A stretch of DNA of 64,000 bases from Vigna angularis (lineage: Eukaryota > Streptophyta > Magnoliopsida > Fabales > Fabaceae). The position numbers and the translations under genes are program-made. This document shows, piece by piece, positions 16,807-29,951 of the stretch. The stretch spans positions 40,765,029 to 40,829,028 of the forward strand of contig NC_068972.1 in assembly GCF_016808095.1 (NCBI RefSeq), in the 5' to 3' direction. Every line of letters begins with the position of its first letter. Position 1 is the first letter of the stretch. The notes below the pieces were generated by a model. The model was not told where the DNA came from. It ran no database searches and saw only the letters and a program-made list of their open reading frames with translations.

Positions 16807-17972
16807 CATTACAACAAATTTTAAAATTACAAAAGGAATTTAATCGATAAAATAAATTTGTTAATAAATCTAAATTAAAGACGAATTTAACTGACGAGTT
16901 TTTGGTTGATAAATCTGTCGTAATATATACTTCACTTATTGATAATATTTTTCATTGATAGAATTTGTTAGTAATTGAAATATATATTATTGACAAATTT
17001 TTTTATTAATAAATTTTGTCGATAATTATAAATTTTAAAATTTACTGATAAAATTCGTTGATAATTTAAAATATTTATACAGATGAATTTATTTGTCAGT
17101 AAGAAGAGAGACAAATTTTTTATCCAAAAAGTCTAGTAGGTGCATAGGTCGTAGAAATTAGGATGTTGAAATATCGTTGTAGACCATCATAGCAAGTGTA
17201 GAAACATAGCCCCCTCCTTTGATCTCCTTCTTCAAAGCAAGCATGTTTCTACTTTCTCAATGTTTGTGGTCACCATAGATAACTGCAACGCCTACCACAG
17301 GTGTGTTTGGCAACCGCATTGACTCGCTAGATCCAAAGACATCATCGGTGTTAGTAGTGTTGTGCTTCTCCTTTCTCACGTGAGGGTTCCACCTTTTTTC
17401 CTTCTTCTCTGTCATTATTATATTGAGACAGTAATTGTCGAACCTCTTCACCACAGTCGCGATCCAATTCATCACAGTCATTGCAAAATTTTCCTTTTCT
17501 ATTTGTTTATTGCATGTGTAGGTATTGAGTCTGTTGTAATTAGAAAACAAGTGATAATAATGATGAAGAATGGAGAACATGATTTGGTTCTATTGGACAT
17601 TTGTGTTGATTAAGACCGATAGTGTTGGATTGACCAAAAAGTGAAGATGAAATTGGAAAAATAAAGGAAGAACAAGATTAAGGGAGGAGAAAAAAAATGA
17701 ACTAGATCGTGATATTTATCGACGAAATTTTTTGTATGTAATTATTAATGAAATTTACCAATAAAACTTTTTATCAATAATTACTGACATATTTTACCAA
17801 TGGAACTTTTCGTTGCCGACAAAATAAGAATTTCGTCGACAATATTTACTGATGAAAAGTTTACTAAAGAATTTTTTGCATCGATAAGTCGTCAATAATA
17901 TTGATTAACCAACAAATTTTTAACATTATCAACGAATTTTAATTGTATGTAATATTAATTTTTCTAGTATTG
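16807..17972. mobile_element. Non-autonomous CACTA-like DNA element (1166 bp)
   Basis: The left end starts CATTACAACAAATTTTAAAA; the right end on the opposite strand starts CAATACTAGAAAAATTAATA. Both reach ATTAC at the same distance. The 3-bp duplication ATA flanks both sides (16804-16806 and 17973-17975). Both subterminal zones are packed with short motifs such as GACGAA, TCGACGAA, TTGTCGATAA and their complements, the usual array of transposase-binding words in CACTA elements. The interior at about 17150-17600 is less AT-rich and non-repetitive. No transposase is encoded. Confidence 0.6.
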
Positions 17973-18965
17973 ATAGTTATTTTAATGTTTCTTCAAATGA
18001 AACAAAATAAAAACCAAATAAAAAAATATATTAGATTGTCTTATAACTTAAGAAAGCTTACATAGTGAAAGACTCAAAATTTGTAATCAAATATTATGAT
18101 GAAAAGTATACACAAATAAAAACATTAAAAAAAACATAAATAATTAACTAAGTGTGGTCCTAAGAAATATTTAGTTTGATAAAAGATAGATTAACATTTA
18201 TTAAAATTCAATTCATCATTTAAATTAAACTACATAAAATATGTAATCAAGATTTTGATGAAATGAAAAATACATTAAAATATGAGTGCACTTGATAGAT
18301 ATCAAATTATGCTGATAGTTCAAAAATCAATCAAAATTATGTAAAAAAAAATAGATCTTCTAAAAAGAAAAAAAACAAATAGAATAATAAAAATCAAATT
18401 TTAGGTTACCTAATAATAAAATAAACATTTATATATTCATCTTTATTCTTATATTAATAATCTTTATTCTTATATTAATAGTAACATTTTCCAAAAATAT
18501 TTTAATGTATCAAATAAATATATATAAATTTTGAAGTGTGAAATATATAAAATATACTAAAATTAAGAAAAAAAACTTTTATTTATATATCATTTACATC
18601 TATATAAAAAGGTAATTGAAGAAAGTGTCTTCTAATATCACCTGGTATACTAGATTAAAAAATTAATTCAAATAAAACAAAATAATAAGAGATTATTTGC
18701 ACAAACATTACAACTTTTTATAGATGTACCGTATGACTTTTTGATCAACATAGATAAAAAGGGTCCAGCTAGGTAAGTTACAAGAATAATCATAATTACA
18801 ATCTTGAGATCGAACGGTTGTGACCCACAAACCACACTGTCGTTCTCCAAAACGAATCACAGCTAATATTGATTAACTTACGACAAAGTATGATTATTGC
18901 TAATTAAATCATAGTTAGATCGTCACTAATCTATAAAGCTCATTCTGAAGTCTATAAATACAAGT
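17973..18965. other. AT-rich intergenic stretch
   Basis: Contains a 22-bp tandem duplication (CTTTATTCTTATATTAATA twice at about 18440-18480). No gene was recognised. Confidence 0.45.
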
Positions 18966-19140
18966 TTTAGTAGTGTTGTCAAAATGGGTCACCTAACTCA
19001 ACCCAACCTCACCCGACCCATCAAGGGTTGGTCACTTAACGAGTCAACATAACCCTACTCACTTACTAATGAGTTAAAAAAAATTGAACCTGACCGAACT
19101 CACCATGAGTTGATGGATTAAACGGGTTGACTCACTAACT
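18966..19140. repeat. Possible hAT-like end or related repeat
   Basis: Starts TAGTGTTGTCAAAATGGGTC and is followed by many ACTCA / ACCCGACCC / GAGTTGA words. This start resembles common plant repeat termini. I could not find a matching inverted end to the right, so it is a fragment if it is an element at all. Confidence 0.3.
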
Positions 19141-19152
19141 CACTTATAACGT

Positions 19153-19345
19153 GTTCACTTGAATGGATTTGGGGGAGAGTGACTGAATGAATTTGAGAGG
19201 ATTTGAATGTAAATTTTTTGTTGTTTATTTGAGTGGATTTGAAGATAAGTGAGAATGAATTTGAAAGTAAATTTTTTTAATCTGTCGCAGCAATCAAATC
19301 CTACACTAAATTCTTTTGAGTGGATTTGAAGGTAAGACGAAAGTT
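19153..19345. repeat. MITE-like repeat, copy 1 (partial)
   Basis: Starts GTTCACTTGAATGGATTTGG, followed by GGGAGAGTGA and repeated GTGGATTTGAAGATAAGTGA-type words. The same sequence, in inverted form, makes up both arms of the element at 38451-38723. Here the second arm is missing or degenerate, so this is a partial copy. Confidence 0.55.
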
Positions 19346-22300
19346 GGACAAATATTCGGACCTTCAACAACTTATAACAAAGTGAAGCGTTGACCTTGAC
19401 TTTATACCCAGAATTTTTTTTGTCATATTCTAAATAAGAGAAAAACATTTTCAACTTATTGCAATTAATTTTAACACTATTGTACAAGGGTTATTATGTT
19501 AGGGGATATCATTAAAATATTACTAGCTATTTTATTATTTGTAATTTTAAGGATATAAATTAGTTAACAAAAAATATAGATGGAGTGTTTTTGTTTTGAT
19601 TTTAATATATAAATAAGTTGAATGAATAGGCGATGTAGAAAGAGTGATAAAAAGAGAAGTTGGGAATGTGAGAGTTTCGAAGAAGCATTTGTAGGGTCTG
19701 AATCTTAAGTTGAAACTGTCAAAGCTTAAATAATGGAGAAGCTCGGGATCACGGAAGAGAATAATAAATCATCCTGAATGTCAGTGCATGAACACGTGTT
19801 TGCTTGGCCCATCTCTTCACACATTTTTGTCCTTTCAACTTCCCTCTTATGCCCACATTTTTATCATCTTTTTTAACAACTTCTCTCCAATTCTGCCTAC
19901 AGTAATGGAGGATATTCTCATGTCTCTCTAATTTTTTTTATAAAAAATCATTCAAAAATCTTTTTTCTTCAATTCTTAGAGACTATATGCAATTTTTAAT
20001 ATTTATTCTACTTTCTAAAAGAATTTCAAAATAACATTTTTTTATATATAAGAATTGAGCATAGTTTAACAACTCATACTTATTTAAAAGTTGTTTATTT
20101 GGTCAAATAAGTTAGGTGTGTGTAATTTTCAACAGTAATCATGGTTAATAAAATTGACTTTTTGATCTAGATGGAGAAAGTGAATTGATGGATACTGTTT
20201 TTGCGGTTCTTAATTTCAAGGTACAGCAGCCACATATTTTTCTCCATTTTCTAGCTGCTAACGTTGGATTTGCCTGTTCTGTCGGTGCTTATTTTGTTCA
20301 TTTTCGAAAACAAAATAAAATTTATTTGCACTGATAAGAAAATTCAAACATGGTAGGTCCATTTGAACGACCCAGAAGAACTCGATCTTAACTAGGTTCT
20401 TCATGTTTCGCGGTTCAACTTCATGGCCTTATCAATGTTCCACACATGACTATATAATGTAATAATTGTTATTATTCACTGTTATCACGTACGTTCTTTT
20501 TTAGTTTCTTTTAAATTAATAAAATAATTATAGAAAAATAAAAGTATTTTAAACATTGAATAAATATTTTTTAATACAAATTCAATTAAACGATTTAATG
20601 TTTCTCATAATTATATAATTGGTTTCTACATTTCCACTGCTTTGAAAGCAGAGATGATCATTCCTGAAATACATCATTGGAATCGGAAGGTAATTATCAT
20701 TTTCTTATGATTAATAATGTTATCCCATACAGTTGTATTATTATAATTTTTTTTCCGTTACTTGATGACGTGAAAGAAGCATTACCATGTTGAAAGGGCC
20801 ATCAACTAATATAAAGGAACTAATAATTTAATCTTTTGTCATAAAATTAGGTCCACTTTCAAATTAAAAACTATTATACTTTGAATAATAAATTTTAAAT
20901 TATTATTTTTTTGTAGTAATGTTATTGAAGAAAAACAATTATAGAGATATCTAATTGTTTTTGGTTCCACTACACTTGATTTTCTTTTCTTTGTCTTTCA
21001 CATCATATATCAAAATTATACTTTCTTTCTCCACCTTTTTCCTTTTCATTTTATTTCTATCATACCCACTGAAATAGAGTGAAGATTAATCAACACTCAA
21101 AAGTAAAGCACCCCTATATTGAGTTGGCAAGCATCAAAAATTGCCCAAAGACAAGAAAATTGACAAGTAAGAGTGGAACGTTAGTATTGACAACCGTAGA
21201 ACGTACACATCCACGTATGATTAGTAAATGTTAACATCAATACCTTTCTAATTAATTGCTCCAAAGGAAAATTATCTAATAATACTTTTATATACTCACT
21301 CTATCTCATGATAAATATCGTGGAAAAGAAAAAGATAAATTTTAGAATATTCAAAAGTACTATTTTAGTTTATTCAACAATGTTTATTGTTATCTTTATT
21401 CATGTTGTAGGAAAAAGACTATGAATAAATTTGTTTATTTACATCTGAAAGCGTTCATCGTTTAAAAGTTAATGTCAATAATAATTTATAAATGAGCTTA
21501 TTCTTTACTTTATCTAAATATCTATTAAAGATAAAATTATTAGTTATTATAAAAATCATAATAGACTTATAAAAGTGCCTATATAACTATTAGACATTCT
21601 TTCTTTCTTCAATATACCATAATACTTTTTTCAAGACAAAATAACAAGGTGTCACCTAGAAAATTTCTCACCATATGTCGATTGTAATGAAGGAACAAAC
21701 AATTTCTTAATATTATGTTGTAAGGAAGAAAAAGAAGAAGAAAGATATAGATGAAATAAAATGAAAAGTGTATTTATTTCTTTGAAGAGAAAGTAAAAAG
21801 AAAATCAAGAAAAGTTGTCATTTCTAATAATTATAGTTTGATTAAAATCAAGTAGTTCATTTATATAGAGATGAAAGAGAGATCATTTTGAAAAACATAA
21901 ATTTCTTTTATGTTTGCACTGTTTTCTGACTTAGATAATGACATTTTGTTGTCAATTTATTTGCGAAAATACTTTCTTACGCTCAAATTCTTCCTTTAGT
22001 GACTTTTCATTTTATACACTTCGTTTTCTACATTTTTCAAACAAAAAGACCCCGTGAGTCCGTAGTGGGAACATTTAAATTACGATTAAAATTGTTGACA
22101 CTTTCACCTATTTACCAACGTATTTTTCATCTACCGTTCTATACTGAAGGCGTGAGAGAAAATATCATTCTTATAAATGAATATCAAACTGGAAACTCAT
22201 CTCTAATAATAAATATTATAGCCTAAAAATTGTGAGAAACGATTTAAGTGTGAAAGAATCAATTTTGTGGGCAGAAATTTTTGTTTACATAAACTTTTGA

Positions 22301-22915
22301 AAGCTGAATTCTCACACCAGCAGGCGACAAAAAGAGTACAAGATATTGAATATGTTTTTTGTACAAAAGTTACTTTCGTAAGTTTGGAACAAGGAATCGG
22401 TGTCAGTAGAGAGACATGTGTAAAAGTGGGCACTAGATGTAATGTAATGCAAAGGCATGAAAGAGCAGAAAAATTAGATCCTCTAGAGAGAGAGAGAGAC
22501 ATTACTATCGTAGCAGAAGTAAGGAAGAAGCATGCGTAACAAGATAGAGAAAATAACAAAAGTAGAAGGTTAAACCGGTTGAACATTATGGTTTTGTTTT
22601 GCGTAAGTTGTGGGACAGACACAGTGAGAGGTTCCATTTTCACACAGTGTTCTAATGAAATCAGGAAACTACCAATAAAGCATTAATAATTATGGTGGAT
22701 TGGCCTCAACAACCAAAAGCAGCCTCCACCATTCAAATACCATATCCCAACTCTACAACATAGCACGATCTTATCACTATCTTAGAACACTACACTTCAC
22801 CAAACGCAACCTCACACACCATCTACAAATTAATATCTTATTCCTCTCTTTTCTTTTCACACCCACACTACAAATTCAGACACACTCTCCTTCAGACCAC
22901 CAACAACGAAAGACC
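19346..22915. other. AT-rich spacer and upstream region of the NHL gene
   Basis: No gene recognised. A run of six GA units is at about 22485-22498. The last several hundred bases are the promoter and 5' leader of the NHL gene that starts at 22916; ORFs that read through this leader lack any family signature. Confidence 0.45.
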
Positions 22916-23545
22916 ATGTCGGTGAAGGAGTGCGACCACCACAAGGGAAAGAAGAGGAAGAACTTCCAGCGAGTCTTCTGGTGCATAGTGGTCTTCCTCT
23001 TCCTTGTCTTGCTCGCTATTCTTCTCATATGGGCAATCCTCAGACCCACCAAACCTACCTTCACTCTTCAAGACGTCACCGTTTACGCCTTCAACGCCAC
23101 CGTCGCCAACTTCTTGACATCCAGTTTCCAAGTCACGCTCATCTCCCGCAACCCTAACGACCACATCGGAGTCTACTACGACCGCCTCGAAACCTACGTC
23201 ACTTACCAGAGCCAGCAGGTGACCTTCCGCACCTCCATCCCTCCCACCTATCAGGGCCACAAAGAGGTCAACGTTTGGTCTCCGTTTGTCTACGGCACCA
23301 ACGTCCCCGTCGCACCCTTCAACTTCCAAGGCCTCAGCCAGAACCAGGCTGCGGGTACCGTCCTCATCACCGTCAGAGCTAACGGCAGGGTCCGCTGGAA
23401 GGTCGGCACCTTCATCTCCGGCCGCTACCACCTCTACGTCCGCTGCCCCGCCTTCATCTCCTTCGGCGCCCGCACCAACGGCATCGTCGTCGGCGAAAAC
23501 GCCATCAAATTCCAGATCATCCAACGGTGCTCCGTCAGCGTTTAA
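22916..23545 (+). CDS. NHL12/NHL1-type NDR1/HIN1-like protein
   Basis: Intact single-exon gene for 209 residues. The cytoplasmic tail is very basic (KGKKRK at 10-15), a transmembrane segment spans about residues 20-42, and the LEA_2 domain follows with the family signature NPND at 79-82 and IGVYYD just after. A second conserved block, PPTYQGHKEV, and the ending CSVSV match the Arabidopsis NHL12/NHL1 group as I remember it. These proteins are single-pass plasma-membrane proteins linked to pathogen response and leaf stress. I took the ATG at 22916 (context GACCATGTC) rather than the in-frame ATG at 22700, because the 72 extra residues are low-complexity leader sequence. The coding part is markedly GC-rich against its AT-rich flanks. 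The opposite-strand ORF over the gene is a composition shadow. Confidence 0.9.
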   Translation: MSVKECDHHKGKKRKNFQRVFWCIVVFLFLVLLAILLIWAILRPTKPTFTLQDVTVYAFNATVANFLTSSFQVTLISRNPNDHIGVYYDRLETYVTYQSQQVTFRTSIPPTYQGHKEVNVWSPFVYGTNVPVAPFNFQGLSQNQAAGTVLITVRANGRVRWKVGTFISGRYHLYVRCPAFISFGARTNGIVVGENAIKFQIIQRCSVSV

Positions 23546-25690
23546 ACTCGCCGCAAAAATTTACCAACTCATTCTCTAACACACTCTTTCAAACACACCT
23601 TTTCATCGGAAAAAACTTACATACAGTATTATGAATACCATTGATGTTGTTCTTCGATTGTGGTCGGAGTTTCACCTTTTACAATGCATTTACATTGAAA
23701 AACAACATCAACAATACTGTAAACAAGTTTTACCCTTTTATTACCTCCAAAAAAAAAAACTAAATTTAGTGATGTACATTATTTTACATCAATAATTTAG
23801 TGACGAGCTTTCAAGAAAACATAAGCACAAAATTTCGTCACTGATTTTAAAATTTTTTGAAAATATCACAATTTTACTGTCTCTTAACATGTTGAAGATG
23901 TTACGGTATATATTTCGATCAATGAAAGAATAATGAAGAGTGTGTTGAAAGAATGTATTAGAAGTTGGTAATGTTCTCCCTTAGTGTATTTTTATACGTA
24001 TGTATGTATTCTTCCTCTGTTTTTACTGTACGTAAAGTCGTGTATGAATTGGCCACTAGATGCTTGTTTTCTACGTTTTGCTATGTGAAACAGACCAAAG
24101 AGTCGGATATAGCAAAACTACAAGATGCAAAAAGGAGGTTAAATGTAAGTTGAGGTACGATGGCAATAAAATTTCTTGTTTCAATTTGGATAAGAAAGAG
24201 AATGATGAAGCTTGGATGGATTCTGAGTCATTATCTTCTCTGTAATATTTTATTGTTTTTTGTGTATGTGTGTGCATATTCACAGGCCATATTCCATCTC
24301 GCTTTCTTTATGTGCAGGAAATGGACCACTTTAGTATTATTTGAGTGTCACTTTTATCTTCTTTTTTTCTTGCGGTTAGTGATTGAATATTCATTTGGGT
24401 AGATGCACCAAGTTTCAGGTTCCTTTTGGTGTATAGTGTTATTTAGGATAGAAAAAGGTTTGGAAGAAAGGTGGTGGCATGGTAAGGGAAAATGAAAGTG
24501 CAAAAGTTAGTGAAAATTTTAGTGTAATGAAAAGAGATTTAAGAGTAAAGGTGAAGAATTATTGAGGTGGTTGTGGGTGCCTAACTTTTGGAGGAATATT
24601 ATTGTGGATGTGTAAATTGATGCACACACGGCATGGTGATGGTGGTGGTCCTTTTCAAACACCATCACCTTCTTTGGCTACTAATAATATCAACAAAGAA
24701 AGTTTTTCTTCCATTAAATCAAAGTTAAGATGACACGACTCAAGGACCTTTTTACTTGACGGATTCAGTTTTTTGTGATTTTATAAATATTAAAGTAAGA
24801 TGATAAAAAATTGGGTTGTACAAAAAATCTTACTTATTAAATTATGATAAAAATTATTCAACATAACAATTTTTTTTATATTTTTCAATAATTTGTTTTA
24901 CATGATAAATATAATGTGCGATTCTTTATTCACTACCAAATGATTATATTATTGTCTTTTGCCAAAGGTAATGGACGTCCGAATTCACTAAAAATGAGTT
25001 GTGAATTTTAAGAAAATGATTATTTTATAAAGAATTTGAAATATTTTTATGATAAAATATATATTGCCGAAGAAAATTTAAAGTGCACTAAAATTTTAAG
25101 GTTTTGTTAGAATAGTTAGATTGTTTAATATTAAATAGTTTTTAATTCTATTTATGAATTAAAAATTAAAAATTACTTTTTTTTTTCTTTATACTTTATT
25201 TTTAGTTTGATTTTGAACCGAACATATTTTACCTAATCAAAATAGAGACGTAATTGATATAACATTTTTTTCATTATTATTATTATTAATAAAAAGAAGA
25301 GTTATTTTTTATTTAAATGTTGTTATAGCACTTGTGATACCTGTTAAAATGGAATCACGATAACGAATAAAATGACATACAACAAAACAAATAATTTGAG
25401 TTTCATTCAACATCAGTATCAGCTATATTAAATAATACTTTATATTTCTTTTAGTTGAACAAAAAACTTTATATGTCGTTTTTTAAGAAAATGATTATTT
25501 TTAAAAATCATATTTTATATAGTCTTAAATAAAAAATATCTAAAAAATTTATGTACAAATACTAATGTGGATAAATTAAAAAAATTGGACATGTAATATA
25601 GGAAATTAGTAAAGAAAAAAAATAGAAAAATAGGAAATTTACGACATCATTGTTTTTTTATGTGAAAAATAAGACAGGTTTTATGAAAAT
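23546..25690. other. 3' flank of NHL gene and AT-rich spacer
   Basis: Includes the 3' untranslated region of the NHL gene. Several short overlapping ORFs at 23965-24402 have no recognisable features. Remaining sequence is AT-rich spacer. Confidence 0.45.
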
Positions 25691-25695
25691 AAAAA
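25691..25695 (-). terminator. RNA polymerase III terminator of tRNA-Met
   Basis: A run of five T on the minus strand begins four bases past the 3' end of the tRNA gene, the usual pol III stop. Confidence 0.8.
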
Positions 25696-25699
25696 GAAT

Positions 25700-25783
25700 G
25701 GGGTGAGAGAGGCTCGAACTCTCGACCTCAGGATCACTCAGAAGCTATGAGACCTACGCGCTAGCCAACTGCGCCACCACCCC
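25700..25783 (-). tRNA. Elongator tRNA-Met (CAT) with 11-nt intron
   Basis: The minus strand folds into a full cloverleaf. The acceptor stem is GGGGTGG against TCACCCC with one G-T pair. The A box TGGCGCAGTTGG and the B box around GTTCGAGCC are both good pol III promoters. The anticodon CAT is at 25747-25749. An 11-nt intron (25735-25745, GCTTCTGAGTG) lies between positions 37 and 38, the canonical place. Removing it leaves a 73-nt tRNA with loop CTCATAA and the T-T contact at 31-39 that is normal for elongator tRNA-Met. Plant elongator tRNA-Met genes usually carry such an intron; initiator tRNA does not. The CCA end is not encoded. An AACAAACAAG motif just upstream fits the CAA start signal of plant tRNA genes. 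Confidence 0.95.
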
Positions 25784-27128
25784 CTTGTTTGTTAATTAAC
25801 AAATCTTATTATATATAATTAATATAGAACTGGAAGAACGACGTACCAAATGGTAATTTTCTAAAATCTAGCCATTTTTTATATTTTTTCAAAAAATTGC
25901 ATTCTTTTAGGAATTTTTTCTAAATTAGGCTTTCTTCCTAACTAAAAGGCATTATCACGTAATGAGCAAACAAGCAGAGAGAGGCGAAATTAGGTTAATT
26001 CTTTATAAAAAGTCTAATATTACTTTTACAAATCATACACAAAAAATATAATTAATGCTCTTTTTTAGCGTGGGCTGGAGGAAAAAGTTGTTTTTAGAAA
26101 TTACACTTTGCTTAAAAAATTTTCATTAATGGTATAGCATAATACCAACTTAAGTCATATTATGAGTTGCTTGATTTAGATCTAATAATAAGTCTAGACT
26201 TGCATTAATTTAAAAGTTTGGGACCGTTTAAGAAGTTTGGTAAGTAAATTAAATGGTTCGAGTCATACCATACATCACTTGGCAAAGTTTTGTGCAAATA
26301 AAAAAACCTAACGGAAGAGTAAACTTTGAAAATTTTCTAGTTTAGGTTTAACATGATATTTAAATATGAATATATGTAATTGTTCAAGTATAGGGTTGTT
26401 TAATTAGTGCTTGAGATTACCTATTCCTAACGCTAAAGTGTAACTTAACCTAATCTATATCTTAGGGTTCTTTAACCAAATTTAACTCCTTCAAAGTTTA
26501 AACTTGTCTTGAAAAACATAGTTATTACAAGCAAATTATTAATGAAGAGGTTAATATTCACCGACAGACCAGCCAGTTCAATAAGACAAGAATGTTAAAG
26601 ATTAAAGGAACTTTCTTTTGATTTGTCTAATCACCATCACTAACGATATCAATGCATTATGAATAAGATGCTGTTTTGAAATATGGTATTCAAATTAGGA
26701 ATTAGACTATTTAAGTAAAAATATTTTAAGAAAGGGTATATGTATTATTTATTTATATACATATAAATCTTAAATTGCAGTTGTTATGAAACAGATAAAG
26801 TAATAATTTATACATCCTCCATCTCAAGATAACTACAGTTAAAGGTTCTCTTACATATAATAAAAATAACAAAAAATGTATTATTTTTTGAAAAAAAATA
26901 TGAGCATACTCTCATTATTTTAATAAATATAAAATAATTGATTTAAGAAAAAATTAAGAAAAAATAACGCTTTATTAAAAAAGTTATTAAGAAGAAATTA
27001 GACAGTTAAAAGTGTATTAATTGTGAGAGAGATGAATTAGTTTGACTCTTTTGAAGATGTAAAAGTTAACATTGTTGTGATGTGGTGTAAATGGGCTGGG
27101 TACTTTCAAAGGTGCGCAATTAATTGTT
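25784..27128. other. AT-rich intergenic stretch
   Basis: The first 30 bases hold the CAA-type start motif and TATATATAATT upstream of the tRNA. No other gene or element recognised. Confidence 0.45.
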
Positions 27129-27821
27129 GAGTGATGTTTCCTTCATCAATCCATCTTTTTCATACACTTTTTCAATCTTTTTTTAAATTCTAAATTTATC
27201 CTTTTTACTTTTTACATTTACTAATTTTACTTTTTATTTTTTAAAACCCTAATCTCAATTCTCTCTCACTTTCACTTTCTCTTTCACTCTGAGCAACAAA
27301 CCCCCACCTCCCATTGTCACTTTTTCTCTTACAGAACAAGCAAATTCTGCATGGTATAAATTTAAAACATTTATAATTTATGATGAGTTTTGAAGTATCA
27401 TGATTCCATAATATAATCTGCTAAAAATTTCTTTCCCACTTCCTTATCTTTAAATAACCAAACTTGAAAATTTATTACATCCCTGCTTACAATGGTGCAA
27501 TGAAAGAGAAAAATGTTTGTTGACTACAAAATAAAAAGTGAATAAAATAAAAAATAGTTAGTTCAGCTTATCTTCTGCTTTTTTTTGTCAAATTTTATGT
27601 TAACGAGAGTAAAAATTAAAAGAGAAAGAGAAAGTGACAGTAAAAAATCAGGGCTTGTTGCGAAAAGTGAAAGGAGAACTGAAAGTGATAGAAGATTAGG
27701 ATTAGTGTTTTAAAATATAAAATGTAAAATTGGTAAAAGTAAAAAGTAAAAAAGATAAATTTAGAATTTAAAAAAAATTGAGAAAATGTAGGAAGAAGAT
27801 GAGATAACGAAGGGATCACTC
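27129..27821. repeat. Long-inverted-repeat element (693 bp), MITE-like
   Basis: The left arm starts GAGTGATGTTTCCTTCATC; the right arm on the other strand starts GAGTGATCCCTTCGTTATC. Homology continues inward for about 200 bases, through matching TTTTTAAATTCTAAATTTAT and CACTTTC-rich pyrimidine tracts. There is no transposase and I could not find a convincing target duplication, so the class is unclear. The ORF within the right arm is low-complexity. Confidence 0.5.
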
Positions 27822-28943
27822 TTTATTATCTTGCAAGTACTCTGGGCCTTGGGCGTCACTGCTACACGCTTTTTTCAAATGATAGGTGTGTACATGAAAA
27901 TGATATTTCTTTGGAATAAAATCTTTAGTAAGTTTCTTTCGAATAAATTCATTTTCAGAATTTAAGAAAATGGCTCATCCAAAATATAATATATTACCTA
28001 TTTTGGACCGGTGGGACGAACGGATTTTCTCTAATCGGAATTTATTGCATGTTATTCAAATTAATTATACTTATATAATTAATTTATGATAAATTTATGT
28101 GATGTATTTAAATTAGAATAATAATGATAATAATGAATTATCGTAAATTTTATTACAATAATATAAATTATTTTCAAATATTTGTTATTATTGTTTTATA
28201 TTGTATTTTAATTTTTATTATTATTATATTAGTATTATTATGTTATTATATTATTATTCAATATTTTTACGTATTATAATATATTATTATGTAATGCATA
28301 ATAATTACAAAATTAAAAATTTATATTTAATAAATACTTAGGGAAACTTAATTTTTTTCATTGAATCACGGTCAGAATTCTTTTTAGTATTTAATAAATA
28401 CTTAGGGAAACTTAATTTTTTTTTATGCTCATCATAACTATTTATGGTGATAAGAGCACTTTTTTATTTATATTTTAATTTTTCTTGTTACATTATTAGT
28501 CAAAATGTTTTTTTTATCAATGGAAGACTATTTAGTAGATGTAGACTATTGTTCGATTGAGGTCTTTAGAGGTTATATTTTTCTATCTATTGTGATTATT
28601 TTTTATCATCAACACATATATGTTATTCTTTGTTAATAGTTTGTTAGAATTGTTTTAATACGGTTCACTAAGTTTCCCTCTTCACATAAATCAAAAGGTT
28701 AGAAAACAAATATTTCAACCAACAATGTTAGCTTAAATAATTGTGATTTATATATCAGCAGAAAACAATTTTGGTCCATGTTAAATAAAAAAACAAATTC
28801 ATCAATATTAATTAAAAAATATTGGTAAACTTTAACAAAATAAATAATATCAATTAATATCAACTAAAAATCACTAATGTTGATGTTTTTAATAATTATT
28901 TAATATTTAAATAAATTTTAGCATTATAGGATGTAATTCATCT
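27822..28943. other. AT-rich spacer with a direct repeat
   Basis: No gene. A direct repeat of about 35 bp (core AAATACTTAGGGAAACTTAA) occurs at 28323-28358 and again at 28388-28424. Confidence 0.5.
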
Positions 28944-28948
28944 TAGAC

Positions 28949-29452
28949 TATTATAAAAATTGTGTCGTTACACAAAATATTGCAAAATATCTAGTGTTGA
29001 TTTGGTTGTGCACGTTCCGCAAGAATTGGAACGTTGCAACTCCGAGTCTTGTGCTTCCATCAATTTTGTTGCTGTCAACGTTTATTTTAGGTTGCAATGT
29101 TTTATTTTATTAAAAATATTATATTCCCTAGGAGATATTTTGGCAGATATTTTGGATAAATAGAGTACTTCTTCCTTCACTCTAAAACACATCATCAAAA
29201 ATCATTATTTTCTCATTCTCTCTTCTCTTGGTTTCATTTTTCTCTTTTCTTCTTTTCTTAAAAATATTCTGGGTTTATTTTATTCTCTTTATAGAGATCC
29301 TTGCTAGTTCTGATATCCTCATAAATTTTGAGAAGTTCCTCTGAGAAGTTTGCGCAATACACTGCGGATAAGTCCTTAAGGACAGTGATCTACACGCCTC
29401 GGGAAATCCTTTGTTCGTGATCTTTATTCTTTTATTGTCAGCTTCTACAACA
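28949..29452 (+). repeat. 5' LTR of the Copia element (504 bp)
   Basis: Matches the 3' LTR from TTATAAAAATTGTGTCGTTA through to CTTCTACAACA. It keeps about 140 bp (near 29092-29230) that the 3' LTR has lost. Confidence 0.9.
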
Positions 29453-29465
29453 ATCTTAAGGACTT

Positions 29466-29579
29466 ATGGCTGACATCAACAACTCAATCCCGGAGGATCA
29501 AATCTTTGTTTCCAAAACTCATACGGTATTTGCGAAACCATTTTCGGATGTGTCAAAAGTCGAGGTCTTCTCTAGATAG
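29466..29579 (+). pseudogene. gag N-terminal fragment (Copia)
   Basis: An ATG 13 bases past the 5' LTR opens a frame of 37 codons (MADINNSIPEDQIF...) that stops at 29577-29579. The next codons NFRR look like the start of the NFRRW motif of Copia gag, but the Trp is lost and another stop follows. The rest of gag, protease and integrase are absent up to the RT tail at about 29952. Confidence 0.7.
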
Positions 29580-29951
29580 AACTTCCGGAGGCTAGCAAGG
29601 TGCTCGCAGCAATAGTGGCTTATTATCGCATTTGTAGGGACCACGGATGAGGATGAAGAAGAGGGAGACGAGGCGACAACTTAATGTTCATTGGAGTTAG
29701 GATGATGAACCCTAATGTTCATGTGTCATGCCTTTGTAATGTTTGAGGAAAGATGGAAAATATTTTCTCTCCAGAGAAAGGAAAAGAAACAAGAAGATGA
29801 GATACTTAAGTAAGTTTTCGTATACTTTACCTACAAAGAGAAAAACACAACCAGGTATTTTCTCATTTTCCAATCTTAAATATTTTAAAATTGTGGGGGT
29901 GTAGGTAATTTTACTTAATTACTTGAAGAAATAAATTTGATTTTTCACCTA

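Noticed and set aside
22203..22643. 146-aa minus-strand ORF upstream of the NHL12-type gene
   Set aside because: It covers the promoter and leader region, is low-complexity with no signature, and is overlapped by other chance ORFs.
22892..23524. Long minus-strand ORF over the NHL12-type gene (210 aa)
   Set aside because: It is the complement of a GC-rich coding region. The composition (Val, Asp, Gly rich) and lack of any motif mark it as a shadow. Similar antisense ORFs over 32620-33138, 41334-41615 and 45205-45777 were dropped for the same reason.
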